From Halalkalibacterium ligniniphilum (GTDB taxonomy: Bacteria; Bacillota; Bacilli; Bacillales; Bacillaceae_D): DNA of 60,156 nucleotides. The notes beneath the pieces are model-generated. The model saw only the letters and a program-made list of their open reading frames with translations. It did no database searches and was not told the origin of the DNA. The translations under genes and the position numbers were made by a program. Shown one piece after another: positions 1-10,095 of the stretch; positions within the stretch are counted from its first letter, which is position 1, and each line of letters opens with the position of its first letter. Location: NCBI RefSeq assembly GCF_000334155.1, contig NZ_ANNK01000096.1, positions 1-60,156 on the forward strand, written 5' to 3'.

Positions 1-38
1 GCCACTATTGCGTTCGATGTCTCATCAATAATTATTCT

Positions 39-1010
39 TTATGTAAGCTTCTTTTTTATTTGATACAGGAGAAAAAGCTCAAGCTGCTTTTTTTGCACCC
101 AGCTTGTTCGTTCTTGTGGATGCACCCCTTTTTCCACTGCAAAATAAGCTTCAACCTGTTTATTTTCCTCGTACCAATCCTTTTTTTCCTCCAACCTGTG
201 ATTCACAATCGGATAGATAATACGCAAAAAAGGACTTGTATTTGTTGTTTCCCACTGCAAATACCTACCATAGTCTCTTCTTGAACCGGTATGCTCTGTC
301 GACGTTGCAAACGTATAAAAATGTTGAAAATAGTCTGGATGGAATAATAATTGCTGAAGCTGCTTCCCGAGCCAAATTCTTGCATCTATCCTGCGAAAAT
401 CACGTACATATAAACCGTAAAGCTTTCCTTCTAAGACAGGAAACAATACAGCCCCAAAATGTCCCTGCTCTTCGAGAAAAAAAGGAAAACTACGAAATAC
501 ACGTTCACGAAAGCTGGGATGGTCGATCACACTCGATTGGATGACATGCTGCTCATTAATAATGAGCGCGGTGCATAAACGCTGTTCATCTCGTTTTTCC
601 CAGAAAAGCTCCCATTCCTTTTTCATAAAGCGGGAGACATTAAAATGCTTTAATAAATCGAACAATGGCTGCTTCTTTCGCTTTGACCATTCGTAGAGTA
701 GAAGCTGTGGGTATGCATCTTTAAAAATTAACCAGTTGGCCCGTTCATAGGCACAAAATAACAAAGCCCGTTGCTCTTGGTTCACTAATTGTTGAAACCA
801 TTTGCTCTGAAGATCCGTCATATGATAGCCGGCATTTCTTGAGACCAAGCTTGCGAGCAGCGCCCAGCGAATTTCTGGATGACGTTGATAAAAACGTTGA
901 TAGGCCATCGTCCTAGCGATGTTATCAAGATTATAATGGGTTATTTTTGTTTGAAGATGTGCCAACATGCTTGCTTGTTGTTTTGAAATCGAGAATGGCT
1001 TCGTGTTCAC
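39..1010 (-). CDS. yppC: YppC-like DUF2515 family protein
   Basis: 323-residue soluble protein of unknown function, read from a GTG start that follows a TTGGAGG ribosome binding site seven bases upstream. It is rich in aromatic and basic residues, with no signal peptide or membrane segment visible. The assignment rests on general resemblance to the DUF2515/YppC family and on position: in B. subtilis yppC lies beside recU and ponA, as here. It diverges from recU across a 200-bp gap in which I could not settle a promoter. No catalytic motif is recognisable, so no function is proposed. Confidence 0.75.
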   Translation of the reverse strand: MNTKPFSISKQQASMLAHLQTKITHYNLDNIARTMAYQRFYQRHPEIRWALLASLVSRNAGYHMTDLQSKWFQQLVNQEQRALLFCAYERANWLIFKDAYPQLLLYEWSKRKKQPLFDLLKHFNVSRFMKKEWELFWEKRDEQRLCTALIINEQHVIQSSVIDHPSFRERVFRSFPFFLEEQGHFGAVLFPVLEGKLYGLYVRDFRRIDARIWLGKQLQQLLFHPDYFQHFYTFATSTEHTGSRRDYGRYLQWETTNTSPFLRIIYPIVNHRLEEKKDWYEENKQVEAYFAVEKGVHPQERTSWVQKKQLELFLLYQIKKKLT

Positions 1011-1211
1011 TTTGAACCTCCAAACTTTTCAGGCTTTCGATGGTCACTCATGATCGCCTTAGGCAAGAAAGAGAGTCACAAACTTGATACAAACTATATA
1101 ACAAGGGTCGAGCTTTTATGGTAAGATTAAATGATGGATTTTAACCAATATTCTTTGTCTTTATCGACCATTCCATGCATGCCTTGGCCCATTTTGGAAA
1201 GGATGTGATAA

Positions 1212-1814
1212 GTGGTGACGATTCGCTACCCAAATGGCAAGCGTTACAACACACAAGCAGCAACAAAGAAGCCATGCAACAAGAAGCTAAGCCATAGCAA
1301 CAGAGGTATGACGCTTGAAACAGATATTAATGAAACAAATGATTATTACTTAAGTCAAAGAATTGCCGTTATCCATAAAAAACCGACCCCTGTTCAAATT
1401 GTCCATGTTGATTATCCGATGCGAAGTGCTGCTGTTATAAAAGAAGCCTATTTTAAACAGCCCTCAACAACGGATTACAACGGCGTCTATCGCGGACGCT
1501 ACTTAGATTTTGAGGCAAAGGAAACAAGAAATAAGACGTCTTTTCCGTTGCAAAATTTTCATGAACACCAGATTACCCATATGAAAAATGTACTTGACCA
1601 GCAGGGGATTTGTTTTGTTCTCCTTAAGTTTACAGTTCATGATGAAATTTATTTACTGGATGCACATTATGTCATTCGAGAATTTGAAGCGCAGCATGCC
1701 AAGCGCAAATCAATACAAAAGTCCGATATTGAAACAAACGGCTTTTTGATTAAAATAGGTTATCATCCACGTGTTGACTATTTATCGATTGTTGATAAAG
1801 TCTATTTTAAATAG
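1212..1814 (+). CDS. recU: Holliday junction resolvase RecU
   Basis: 200 aa, matching the usual RecU length of about 200. RecU cuts four-way DNA junctions during recombinational repair and chromosome segregation and works with RuvAB. The N-terminus (IRYPNGK), the block [16 protein letters not shown] and the nuclease core [12 protein letters not shown] are typical. The acidic residues and lysine of that core are the expected metal-site residues of this PD-(D/E)xK-like enzyme. The start is GTG at 1212 behind AAAGGA nine bases upstream; a second GTG follows directly and is an alternative. ponA follows 33 bp later, the conserved recU-ponA pair. Confidence 0.95.
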   Translation: MVTIRYPNGKRYNTQAATKKPCNKKLSHSNRGMTLETDINETNDYYLSQRIAVIHKKPTPVQIVHVDYPMRSAAVIKEAYFKQPSTTDYNGVYRGRYLDFEAKETRNKTSFPLQNFHEHQITHMKNVLDQQGICFVLLKFTVHDEIYLLDAHYVIREFEAQHAKRKSIQKSDIETNGFLIKIGYHPRVDYLSIVDKVYFK

Positions 1815-1847
1815 GATGGATGCTTTTATTAGAAAGGGAGAGAAACG

Positions 1848-4475
1848 ATGTCAGAGCAAATGAACACGAGACAAGGGCGTCGTCATGCGAAATCACAAGC
1901 GAAAAATGGAAAGCAAAAGAAGAAACGCGGTTTATTTAAAAAAATATTGATAGCAACGTTCATACTAATGACAGTGGGCATTCTTGCAGGTGGGATTGCT
2001 GCTTTTGCCATTATTCAAGGAGCACCACCTCTAGATCCTGAACGACTTGCCTTTGCACAAGCCGTTCAAATCTATGACCAAAATGATGAATTTGTTTCCC
2101 AGCTTGATGCAGAAGAACACCGAGTCAATGTTAGCATTCAAGATGTTCCGCAAGTGCTAGAGGACGCCTTTTTATCCGTAGAGGATGTCAGGTTCCGAGA
2201 GCATTTCGGGATCGATTTGCGACGGGTGGCTGGTGCTGTTTTTGCCAATATTACTGAAGGTTTTGGTGCAGAAGGTGCTAGTACGATTACCCAACAGCTT
2301 GTAAAAAACGCCTTTCTAACGCATGACAAGGCGCTTACAAGAAAAATTCAAGAGCAGTATTTAGCCATTCGCCTTGAACAACAGTATTCTAAGGATCAGA
2401 TTTTAGAAATGTATTTAAACCAAATCTATCTCGCTTCTGGTGGCTACGGGGTAGAAGCAGCATCACAAACTTTTTTTAACAAATCAATTACCGATGAATC
2501 ATTTTCACTTGCCGATGCGGCCCTACTTGCAGGTATTCCCCGTCGACCAAGCTATTATGACCCGATTCACAATCCTGAGAATGCCGAAAATCGACGGAAC
2601 CTTGTTCTTTCATTGATGGAGCAGCACGGAAAGATTACAAGTGAGGAAGCTGAAGCAGCGAAAGCTGTTCCGATTGAGGAGCAGCTAGATGTTCAAGAAC
2701 GTGAAGCTTACCCATATGAAGCGTTTTATAATCAAGTACTTGCCGAAGTTGAAGCAATGGAAGGCATTTCGGTCAGCGACTTATATAATGGTGGCTTAAA
2801 AATTTATACGACACTTGATCAGGAAGCACAACAGCAGGTAGACTCCGTTCTCCATACGGACCAATTTGTGAGTGGTTTCCCTGCAAACGAAGACTTCCAG
2901 GCTGGTGTTACCCTGCTTGATACAAAAACAGGGCAAATAAAAGCGATAGGAAGTGGCCGTGAAGAATCAGGGATCCAACGTGGCTTTAACTATGCAACGG
3001 ATATTCGTAGGCAGCCAGGCTCAACGATTAAGCCAATCTTAGATTACGGACCAGCAATCGAGCATTTGAAATGGTCGACTGGACACATTATTTCTGATAC
3101 ACCGCATAATTATAGCAATGGGGTTCCGATTCGAAATTTTGACCGCGGCTATGAGGGTGATATTTCAATGCGTCGCGCCCTTGCCCGTTCACGAAATGTA
3201 ACAGCGATTAAGGCACTGCAAGAGGTTGGCGTTGATCGTGCTGAACAATTTGCAGAAGGGTTAGGGATTCCAATTGAAGAAAGCCCAATGCCTGAAGCAT
3301 ATGGACTTGGTGGGTTTCGCACAGGTCTCTCTACTCTTCATTTAGCTGGTGCCTATGCTGCCTTTGGAAATGGCGGTAGCTATACTCAGCCGTACACTGT
3401 GCGAAAAATTGAGTTTCCAGATGGACGTCAAATCGATACAACCCCAGAGGCCTCACAAGCGATGAGTGACTATACGGCGTATATGATCACAGACATGCTG
3501 AAAACGGCTGTGACAGAAGGAACAGGTACAACCGCAAACATCCCTGGCCTTCCTCTAGCAGGGAAAACAGGTACAACCAACTTTAGTGAAGACGACATTA
3601 GGCAGTATGGCATCCCTAGTGAAGGGGTTCCAGACGTTTGGTTTGCTGGATATACGACCAATTATACAGCTGCCGTATGGACTGGGTATGACCGCAAGGG
3701 GGAAAGCAACTACTTAAGCGGCAATGAACGACAATTAGCTCAACGAATCTTTAAATCCATCATGGAGCAGGTTTCAGCGAACGTCGATACACCTGATTTT
3801 GAAATGCCAAATTCAGTCGTTCGCATCGGAGTTGAACGCTCAACAGGACTTCTCCCAAGTGATTTCACACCAGAGAGTGAAATTGTTTACGAGCTCTTTG
3901 TTCGTGGAAATGAGCCAACTCGCGTATCTGAGCAATTCCAGAGAATTGAAGCACCATCTGGCTTTACTGCTGCTTACAATGAGGATACAAATCAGATTAT
4001 CGGTAGCTGGACTTACGACTCAGATTTACTTGAAAACATCTCGTTCCAACTCCAGGTGAGCGTGGATGGCGGCGATTATCAAAATCTGAGCCAATCAAAG
4101 GATATGCAGTTCATTTATTCGAACATTCAGCCTGGCTCAACCTATAGCTTCCGAGTCATTGCGATTTCCGATGAGAATTCAAGTCTCACAAGTGATCCTG
4201 CTCAAGTGGAAGTAACGATTCCTGGAGAGGAAGAAGAGGATGAAGACATTCCTGATCCTATAGATGAGCTAGAACCAGGAGATGAGAATGGTTCGGATGA
4301 AAATCCAGTCACAACACCACCTGGAAACGAGAATGGTCCAGGTAATGGGAATGGCCCTCCTGGCGCAGGTGAAGGAAATGAAGACAATGGTAGCGACAAC
4401 GGCACACCAGAGCAAGAGGATTCAGATTCTGATAGCATCGTCGAAGCGAATGAAAATGAAAATGAAGAAAACTAG
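1848..4475 (+). CDS. ponA: Class A penicillin-binding protein PBP1 (transglycosylase/transpeptidase)
   Basis: 875 aa bifunctional peptidoglycan synthase. A basic cytoplasmic N-terminus is followed by one membrane anchor (about residues 33-56). The glycosyltransferase domain has EDVRFREHFGID (catalytic Glu near 110) and GASTITQQLVKN. The transpeptidase domain has the active-site STIK near residue 391, an SRN motif near 448 and KTGTT near 572. A fibronectin type III-like domain follows at about 700-790, then a tail of about 80 residues dominated by Glu, Asp, Gly, Asn and Pro. The start has AAAGGGAG upstream. It is co-transcribed with recU and ends at a strong terminator shared with the convergent dynA. 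Confidence 0.96.
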   Translation: MSEQMNTRQGRRHAKSQAKNGKQKKKRGLFKKILIATFILMTVGILAGGIAAFAIIQGAPPLDPERLAFAQAVQIYDQNDEFVSQLDAEEHRVNVSIQDVPQVLEDAFLSVEDVRFREHFGIDLRRVAGAVFANITEGFGAEGASTITQQLVKNAFLTHDKALTRKIQEQYLAIRLEQQYSKDQILEMYLNQIYLASGGYGVEAASQTFFNKSITDESFSLADAALLAGIPRRPSYYDPIHNPENAENRRNLVLSLMEQHGKITSEEAEAAKAVPIEEQLDVQEREAYPYEAFYNQVLAEVEAMEGISVSDLYNGGLKIYTTLDQEAQQQVDSVLHTDQFVSGFPANEDFQAGVTLLDTKTGQIKAIGSGREESGIQRGFNYATDIRRQPGSTIKPILDYGPAIEHLKWSTGHIISDTPHNYSNGVPIRNFDRGYEGDISMRRALARSRNVTAIKALQEVGVDRAEQFAEGLGIPIEESPMPEAYGLGGFRTGLSTLHLAGAYAAFGNGGSYTQPYTVRKIEFPDGRQIDTTPEASQAMSDYTAYMITDMLKTAVTEGTGTTANIPGLPLAGKTGTTNFSEDDIRQYGIPSEGVPDVWFAGYTTNYTAAVWTGYDRKGESNYLSGNERQLAQRIFKSIMEQVSANVDTPDFEMPNSVVRIGVERSTGLLPSDFTPESEIVYELFVRGNEPTRVSEQFQRIEAPSGFTAAYNEDTNQIIGSWTYDSDLLENISFQLQVSVDGGDYQNLSQSKDMQFIYSNIQPGSTYSFRVIAISDENSSLTSDPAQVEVTIPGEEEEDEDIPDPIDELEPGDENGSDENPVTTPPGNENGPGNGNGPPGAGEGNEDNGSDNGTPEQEDSDSDSIVEANENENEEN

Positions 4476-4510
4476 AAAAAAGGACTGACACTCTTGGTCA
4501 GTCCTTTTTT
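4476..4510. terminator. Bidirectional Rho-independent terminator between ponA and dynA
   Basis: Perfect 8-bp stem GGACTGAC (4482-4489) with GTCAGTCC (4497-4504) and a 7-base loop. It is flanked by six A on the left and six T on the right, so it can stop transcription from both convergent genes. Confidence 0.93.
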
Positions 4511-4514
4511 CATT

Positions 4515-7500
4515 CTAAAGCTCAGATAAAGCGTCATATTGCTTTTGAAGCAAGATTTGGGTTCCTTCATTTGTTAATGCGTCAAACCGCTCATATTCAC
4601 GGTCAATAGCTAAAATTAGCTGTTGTTTGATTTCTTGCTCTACTTGCTTTACAGAGGCTTCGACATGCTCACGTCTCTCTGCTTCAATTTTTTGTAGCTG
4701 TTCACTTGCTAAGGTCGTTCCCTCCTCAACGAGCGCTTCTTTTAACCGCTTTAGCCCACCTTCTTCAAAAAAGGCTTTTGACGACGTAAAGTAATGCTCA
4801 TACGAGGTGCTTTGAATCGCAAGCAATCGTTGGATCTTCAAATCAGGAAGCTGTGCCTTAATAAAAGACCAGTCTGTATACAAATGAGGCAGCTCTGTTT
4901 TTAAGCGTTTCTCCGTTGCTCTCCCCCACGCTTCCATTTGCTTTTTCACTGTTTCCTCCACACGTATGGACAGGGCTGCAAGCTCCTGATTAATATAATG
5001 CTCCCCTGTGTTTCGCCAATCTTTAATGGCCTGAGATAAGCTCTGTATTTGTGCTTTTTTATTCGTGCCTTTAACCGTTGACACATTAATGGAATGGACA
5101 AATTCATCGTTTAACATATAACGAATACGCTGGCGCAAATAGAGGATTAGCTGCTCAAGCTCTTGCAAGCTTTCCCTTAGTGGCACAGGTGCTTCAAGAG
5201 CACCTACCTCTTGTTTCATTGCCTCAACGGTTTGTTTAAGCTTTTGACGACGAGCATCCTGCTCCGTTGTTTCTTCTTTTAAAAAGGAAAGACTATCCTC
5301 AAGCTTTTGAAGGAAATGCTTGGTCTCTTCTTCCATTAATGAGAAGCTTAGGGATTTTAGCTGACCGATCGTATTTTTATAAAACGCCGATTCAAATGCT
5401 TGAAAAAGATTTGGACGCTCTTCCTGTTCTTGTTTAGCTTTTAGTCCTGCTTTACTTGAAAGATGGTAAAGTCGCGGCTGTTCAATTCCATTTGCGACTA
5501 GCTGTTCACGTAGATGAGAGCGGACACCTTGCAATTCCGCTTCTGAATTCGCTAAATCAGCAGCATTAAGGATGAAATACAGCTTGTCATGACGGAACGA
5601 TTCATTCACCTTTGCCATTTGCTGCAGAAAATATTGATCAGCCTTTGAGAATGAATGATTGTAATACGTCACATAAAAAATCGCATCCGATTGTCGTAAT
5701 TGGGTAAACGCTACGTTTGTATGTCGCCCATGAATGGAATTGACCCCTGGCGTATCCACTAAGACAATGCCTTGGCGAGTCAAGGAACAATCGTAATAGA
5801 GCGTTACATCTTGAATTAAGCATGCGTAGTTTTCATTCCCTACATATTGCTGCAGCTCTTGTAGAGATACTTCCAACTCCCCTCCCAAGGTCCACTCTGT
5901 CTTTTTTAATGCGGCTTTCAGCATCAATAAATATTCAATGTACGTTTTTTGAGCACGGGTGCCGACATTCTTTTGAGCCACGTTAAAGGACGGTAACGAT
6001 TCAAAATTGACATCAAGATCAAGCTGACGTCCAACCGCCTGAACCTCTTCATCGATCGCTTCTGCTTTCTTCACACGAATGACAGCACGCTCATGTTGAT
6101 GCGACTCATCTGAGCGACGAATCGTTGTCACTGTTGCAGTTGTCGGGTGGGGAGAGACTGGTAAAACTTGCTCACCTAACAGTGCATTGGCAAAACTCGA
6201 TTTCCCTGCACTAAATGCACCAAAGAGAGAGAGCATGTATTCCTGCTGACGGAAGCGTTTGATTCGCTCTAATAGCTGCTTCTTTTCCTCCTTGAGCGGA
6301 TAATAGGCTTCCTCCCCTATTTCCAATCCTTTTTCAAGTCGGTTTAGCCACTGTTTTGCAGCTGTTTCATCAAAGATCGTTTCTTCCTCCGCACTCACTT
6401 CGAGTGTTTCGGCCTTAATGACACTTTCTATTGGAAGCTCGACTGTGGCGAAAGCGTTATCAGCCTGCTCATCAAGCTGAACAGAGGCGTTTTCCCACTT
6501 CGTTAATGCTTCTTCATACGCGCCTTTGTCATCATATTGCTTACCCTCTTTGCGAACATCATCGCATTGCTTAGCAAATGCCTTTCTTATCGCCTCAACT
6601 TTTTGAACGTAAGCCTCTATCTCTTCTAGCTCGTTCATTTCCTTTAACAGCTTCTGACGCTCAGCTTCCCAGTAGCGAGCCATACCCTTCTGCTGCACAT
6701 CAAAGACATGCGCCGCTTTTTCGCGAAGATCTTTGATAATCAGGTCTGTTCGTTCCTTTGTAAAGGTAAAAACATATTCGCGGTTTGTATTGTCTGCCAT
6801 CACATTATTTTTGAATAACGACGGCTTAACAGTATAATGCACAGCTTCGATTGCCCGCTCAAGCTCTTCTTCGTTCGATAGCTTTTCCCGATCAATCTCT
6901 TGAAACATCGCATGCAAATGAAACTCCAGCTGACTTTTCACCTTGTCTTGTAGCTCATCCATCAGCTTTTGGAGACGACGTTCTCTCTCTTCTTCTGTCT
7001 TCTTTTTAGAGGCAAACCAGCCTATTTTAAAACCAGGGCGCATGCTTTCAAGCCATTCTCTTGTTAAATCCGTCGTAGAAAATGGGAATAAGGTGACGCT
7101 TTTCATTAAATCCTGCAGACGCTGCATAGATGAAGCTCTTAGTTCGTCAGATGCATTCTCAAGCCCTGCTAACGCTTGCTCAAGTTCTTCCCTTTTTTCA
7201 AGCTTTTTTGGGTCGTGCCCGTTTCTTCTCATTTCATCTAACACAGCTTCAATCGCTTCTTCTTGTTCCTCACGCAGCCTTGCTTCCACCCCTAAATAAA
7301 AGCTCTGATAGAGACGCTTCCCAGCAAGTGGGACGAGATCTTCTCCATGATAAAGCATCGGTTTAATCGTCTTTTCAAAGGAAGCAAACTGATTTAATGG
7401 ATGGTCATCCACTTTCATGCTCGTATAAAACATGTGACGATACTCAATGTCCCAACGCTTAAACGTTTCAATGATTGAATGTTCAAACACTTCGAATGAT

Positions 7501-8105
7501 AGCTCGTTCTCATCATGCTTATCCACTTGGTTGACGACAATGATTAGTGGCTTTTTTTCTTCAGATAGCTGCTTTAAAAAATAAAGATTAGTTTCTGATT
7601 GAACATGATTATAGTCCATCACATAGACGATAACATCTGTTGTATAAAGCTGTTCTGCAGTCACAGCTTGGTGTGAAGGATCCGTAGAATCTACGCCCGG
7701 TGTATCGTAAATCTTACTGACCTCCCCAAGAAATGGTAGCGGAGCAGAAATAGTCATTCCTGTAATTTCATGACCATCCATACCCCATTTTCGAACTTGA
7801 TCCCAAGGAATTTCGCCTTCCCATACTTTTAATTCCCCATTGCTTTGCTTAAGGGTTAAGCCAAGGGGGCCATTCATAATCTCAATTACATTTGCACTTG
7901 TAGGGATTGGGCTTGTAGGCAACACTTCAGCACCAAGAATCCGATTTAAAATCGACGACTTTCCTGCAGAAAAATGACCGCAAAAAGCAAGCTGGAATTC
8001 TTTCTTCTCTTGCTTTTTTAGCACCTGCTTGTACCGCTCGTGTTCTGAATCAGTCAGTATAACCCCATGACCAATGGTCTGCCGCTCGACAGTCTGGGAC
8101 GTCAT
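4515..8105 (-). CDS. dynA: Double-headed bacterial dynamin-like GTPase DynA
   Basis: 1196 aa membrane-remodelling GTPase made of two fused dynamin halves. The first P-loop is GHFSAGKSS (residues 43-51) with G3 DTPGVDS and G4 NQVD. The second P-loop is GAFSAGKSS near residue 628, with DTPGVNS after it. Long Glu/Lys/Gln-rich helical stretches follow each GTPase domain. In B. subtilis DynA (YpbR) tethers and fuses membranes and helps in membrane stress and phage tolerance. Its start overlaps the ypoC stop as ATGA, so it is the last gene of dnaD-nth-ypoC-dynA. A shared terminator follows its stop. Confidence 0.93.
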   Translation of the reverse strand: MTSQTVERQTIGHGVILTDSEHERYKQVLKKQEKKEFQLAFCGHFSAGKSSILNRILGAEVLPTSPIPTSANVIEIMNGPLGLTLKQSNGELKVWEGEIPWDQVRKWGMDGHEITGMTISAPLPFLGEVSKIYDTPGVDSTDPSHQAVTAEQLYTTDVIVYVMDYNHVQSETNLYFLKQLSEEKKPLIIVVNQVDKHDENELSFEVFEHSIIETFKRWDIEYRHMFYTSMKVDDHPLNQFASFEKTIKPMLYHGEDLVPLAGKRLYQSFYLGVEARLREEQEEAIEAVLDEMRRNGHDPKKLEKREELEQALAGLENASDELRASSMQRLQDLMKSVTLFPFSTTDLTREWLESMRPGFKIGWFASKKKTEEERERRLQKLMDELQDKVKSQLEFHLHAMFQEIDREKLSNEEELERAIEAVHYTVKPSLFKNNVMADNTNREYVFTFTKERTDLIIKDLREKAAHVFDVQQKGMARYWEAERQKLLKEMNELEEIEAYVQKVEAIRKAFAKQCDDVRKEGKQYDDKGAYEEALTKWENASVQLDEQADNAFATVELPIESVIKAETLEVSAEEETIFDETAAKQWLNRLEKGLEIGEEAYYPLKEEKKQLLERIKRFRQQEYMLSLFGAFSAGKSSFANALLGEQVLPVSPHPTTATVTTIRRSDESHQHERAVIRVKKAEAIDEEVQAVGRQLDLDVNFESLPSFNVAQKNVGTRAQKTYIEYLLMLKAALKKTEWTLGGELEVSLQELQQYVGNENYACLIQDVTLYYDCSLTRQGIVLVDTPGVNSIHGRHTNVAFTQLRQSDAIFYVTYYNHSFSKADQYFLQQMAKVNESFRHDKLYFILNAADLANSEAELQGVRSHLREQLVANGIEQPRLYHLSSKAGLKAKQEQEERPNLFQAFESAFYKNTIGQLKSLSFSLMEEETKHFLQKLEDSLSFLKEETTEQDARRQKLKQTVEAMKQEVGALEAPVPLRESLQELEQLILYLRQRIRYMLNDEFVHSINVSTVKGTNKKAQIQSLSQAIKDWRNTGEHYINQELAALSIRVEETVKKQMEAWGRATEKRLKTELPHLYTDWSFIKAQLPDLKIQRLLAIQSTSYEHYFTSSKAFFEEGGLKRLKEALVEEGTTLASEQLQKIEAERREHVEASVKQVEQEIKQQLILAIDREYERFDALTNEGTQILLQKQYDALSEL

Positions 8106-8644
8106 TTCAAAGCACCACCTTCAACTTTTCCATCATTGTTCTTTTGTTTTTCATGAGCTAGTAAAACAGATTTATAATACATTTTCATCAATTCGTCCAT
8201 CATCGCTCGAAGCTGTACATAGGAATGGTATTTATTTGGTGCAGCAAGCAAAAAGGCTAGCCGCTCTTCGATGTTTATTGGCTTAATCGAAAGCGCTTTT
8301 GCATCTGTTTCAATGTCTACCAGCTTACGAACAGGTTGCTTATTCGTCCAAAAAAGTGCGTCCACAAACGCTGCTGTTGCCATAAGCATTGGCTCTTTTG
8401 CTGCCTCTGCATTTCTCGCTTCATAGTATAATTCGAGTGCAGGCTTTGACTGCTCCCAATACTGAAACAGCTTCGGCACATAATGTTCTCGCTCCTTCCA
8501 AGGAGCAACGGTTCCTTCTAAATCATAATAAAAAGGAATGGAATGAATGATCGCCTCAAATGAGGCATCACTACATTCCACCGTACCTTGCTTCTCATAA
8601 AAAGGAGGACGGACAAAGGGGTTAGGCACTAAAATATCGGTCAT
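8102..8644 (-). CDS. ypoC: YpoC family protein
   Basis: 180 aa protein of unknown function. It begins MTDILVPNPF and shows no signal peptide, membrane segment or catalytic motif; the C-terminus is Lys/Asn-rich. The assignment comes from its place directly after nth, as in B. subtilis, and from compatible length (about 165-180). It overlaps nth upstream and dynA downstream by four bases each (ATGA), so translation of the three genes is probably coupled. Confidence 0.8.
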   Translation of the reverse strand: MTDILVPNPFVRPPFYEKQGTVECSDASFEAIIHSIPFYYDLEGTVAPWKEREHYVPKLFQYWEQSKPALELYYEARNAEAAKEPMLMATAAFVDALFWTNKQPVRKLVDIETDAKALSIKPINIEERLAFLLAAPNKYHSYVQLRAMMDELMKMYYKSVLLAHEKQKNNDGKVEGGALK

Positions 8645-9300
8645 CCTTTTGCCCTCCTTTTCATTCGCTTCTGCCCCTCACGACACATTTCAAGCAACGG
8701 ACAAATTTCACATTGTGGATTTTGTGCTTTACAATGATATCGACCAAAGAAAATAAGCTGATGATGGGCCTGTGACCATCTTTCTTTTGGTAGCTTTCGC
8801 ATCAACGTTTCCTCAACCTCTCGAACATTGTCCTTCCAGCGACAAATACCCAATCGTTTGCTTACCCGTTCAACATGCGTATCGACAGCGATCGCAGGAA
8901 ATCCAAAAGCAACAGAGGCGACAACATTGGCGGTTTTTCGACCAACACCAGCTAAGGTTACAAGCTCATCTCGTTCTTTTGGAACCTCTCCGCCATATTG
9001 CTCAATCAGCGCTTGGGACAGCTTCTTAATGTTTTTCGCTTTATTTCGGTAAAGACCGATGGAACGTATATCCTGCTCTAATTCTTCCAAAGGGACACGG
9101 ACATAATCCTCTGGCTTTTTATACTTGGCAAATAGCGCTGGTGTCACTTTGTTCACTAATGCATCCGTGCATTGAGCTGAAAGCACAACAGCAATGAGCA
9201 ATTCAAAAGGATTCGAGTGATGCAATTCGCACTCAGCATCAGGATACATCTCGGCAATGACATTCAATGCTTCTTGTGTTTGTTTAATCGTTAACATCAT
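8641..9300 (-). CDS. nth: Endonuclease III (DNA glycosylase/AP lyase)
   Basis: 219 aa base-excision repair enzyme that removes oxidised pyrimidines and nicks at abasic sites. The helix-hairpin-helix LAGVGRKTANVV carries the catalytic lysine, and AVDTHV carries the catalytic aspartate. The C-terminal iron-sulfur loop has the C-X6-C-X2-C-X5-C spacing of the family (CKAQNPQCEICPLLEMC). A doubled ATG lies behind GAAAGGAAG; the first is used here. It lies between dnaD and ypoC, the conserved Bacillus arrangement. Confidence 0.97.
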   Translation of the reverse strand: MMLTIKQTQEALNVIAEMYPDAECELHHSNPFELLIAVVLSAQCTDALVNKVTPALFAKYKKPEDYVRVPLEELEQDIRSIGLYRNKAKNIKKLSQALIEQYGGEVPKERDELVTLAGVGRKTANVVASVAFGFPAIAVDTHVERVSKRLGICRWKDNVREVEETLMRKLPKERWSQAHHQLIFFGRYHCKAQNPQCEICPLLEMCREGQKRMKRRAKG

Positions 9301-9326
9301 GCTTCCTTTCTAAACCTAACATCCAC

Positions 9327-9368
9327 AAATGTTTTTATTTTTGCAATGAATAAAAAAACAGAACATTT
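9327..9368. other. AT-rich hairpin between dnaD and nth
   Basis: AAATGT (9327-9332) pairs with ACATTT (9363-9368) around an A/T-rich imperfect inner stem. It sits just after the dnaD stop. It may be a weak terminator or an RNA-processing site between dnaD and nth; the GC-poor stem makes this uncertain. Confidence 0.4.
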
Positions 9369-9374
9369 CTCGCC

Positions 9375-10076
9375 TTATTGCTCCAACCAATTATAGGAAG
9401 GAAATGACTCTGCCTTCGCCCTCTCCTGCTCAGGCTTTCGCCGCAGCTGATGGGCGCGGAATTTTTCTCCATATGCTTTTGCTTGGTCTAATGTTTTGAT
9501 ACCATTTCGTTTCCATTCAAATAAAATTCGGTCAATGTAGCGGAAATTCAACTTTCCTGAGACAACGGCTTCTCGCAAGGCGGCACGAATGAGCTCAGGT
9601 GAATGATGATCTTGATCGAGCCACATCGTTAACGTCTCCCCTTCAATTGGTGAGAGGGGTCTGGAAAATTCTTGCTCAAACAGTCGATATACGTTTGCCT
9701 CCATCTCTTGCTGCTTCTGCAATTTTTGCTCTTGTTCTTTTTCACCGATAAAAGCTGCCAGCCGTTCCCATAGCGGAGCAAGAGAGAAAAATTCATATGA
9801 AACGCCGTTATCATCCAACCGTTTTTCTAAAGATAAACAACCCTTTTTTATCGTCCGACCGAGAAGCTCTGAGCAAGCAGTGGCATTTAGCGTCATCCTT
9901 GACGCTAAATGCTCAGGAGTAGGAAAATGATCACCTGCTTCGATAAATGTTTGAATATGTAAAAGAACAACTAGTTCTTCTTCGTTTAAGTCTAAATCAC
10001 TGTAATGCTGCAGCAATAGTTTCGAGATCGAAAGTTGTCCTGATGCTACCCATTTTGTCAGTATTGTTTGATCCAT
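9375..10076 (-). CDS. dnaD: DNA replication initiation protein DnaD
   Basis: 233 aa, close to the B. subtilis length of 232. DnaD acts with DnaA, DnaB and DnaI in loading the replicative helicase at oriC and at restart sites. The N-terminal winged-helix region (about 1-100) and the C-terminal DnaD/DnaB2 region with the YIDRILFEWKRNGI block are both visible. A longer reading frame starts at 10097, but the ATG at 10076 has GAGAGGTG at the right distance and gives the family start MDQTILTKW. It is first in the operon with nth, ypoC and dynA. Confidence 0.95.
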   Translation of the reverse strand: MDQTILTKWVASGQLSISKLLLQHYSDLDLNEEELVVLLHIQTFIEAGDHFPTPEHLASRMTLNATACSELLGRTIKKGCLSLEKRLDDNGVSYEFFSLAPLWERLAAFIGEKEQEQKLQKQQEMEANVYRLFEQEFSRPLSPIEGETLTMWLDQDHHSPELIRAALREAVVSGKLNFRYIDRILFEWKRNGIKTLDQAKAYGEKFRAHQLRRKPEQERAKAESFPSYNWLEQ

Positions 10077-10095
10077 GTCGAAACACCTCTCGATC

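Noticed and set aside
3799-4059. 86-codon plus-strand frame inside ponA
   Set aside because: It is a shadow frame with no ribosome binding site or family resemblance.
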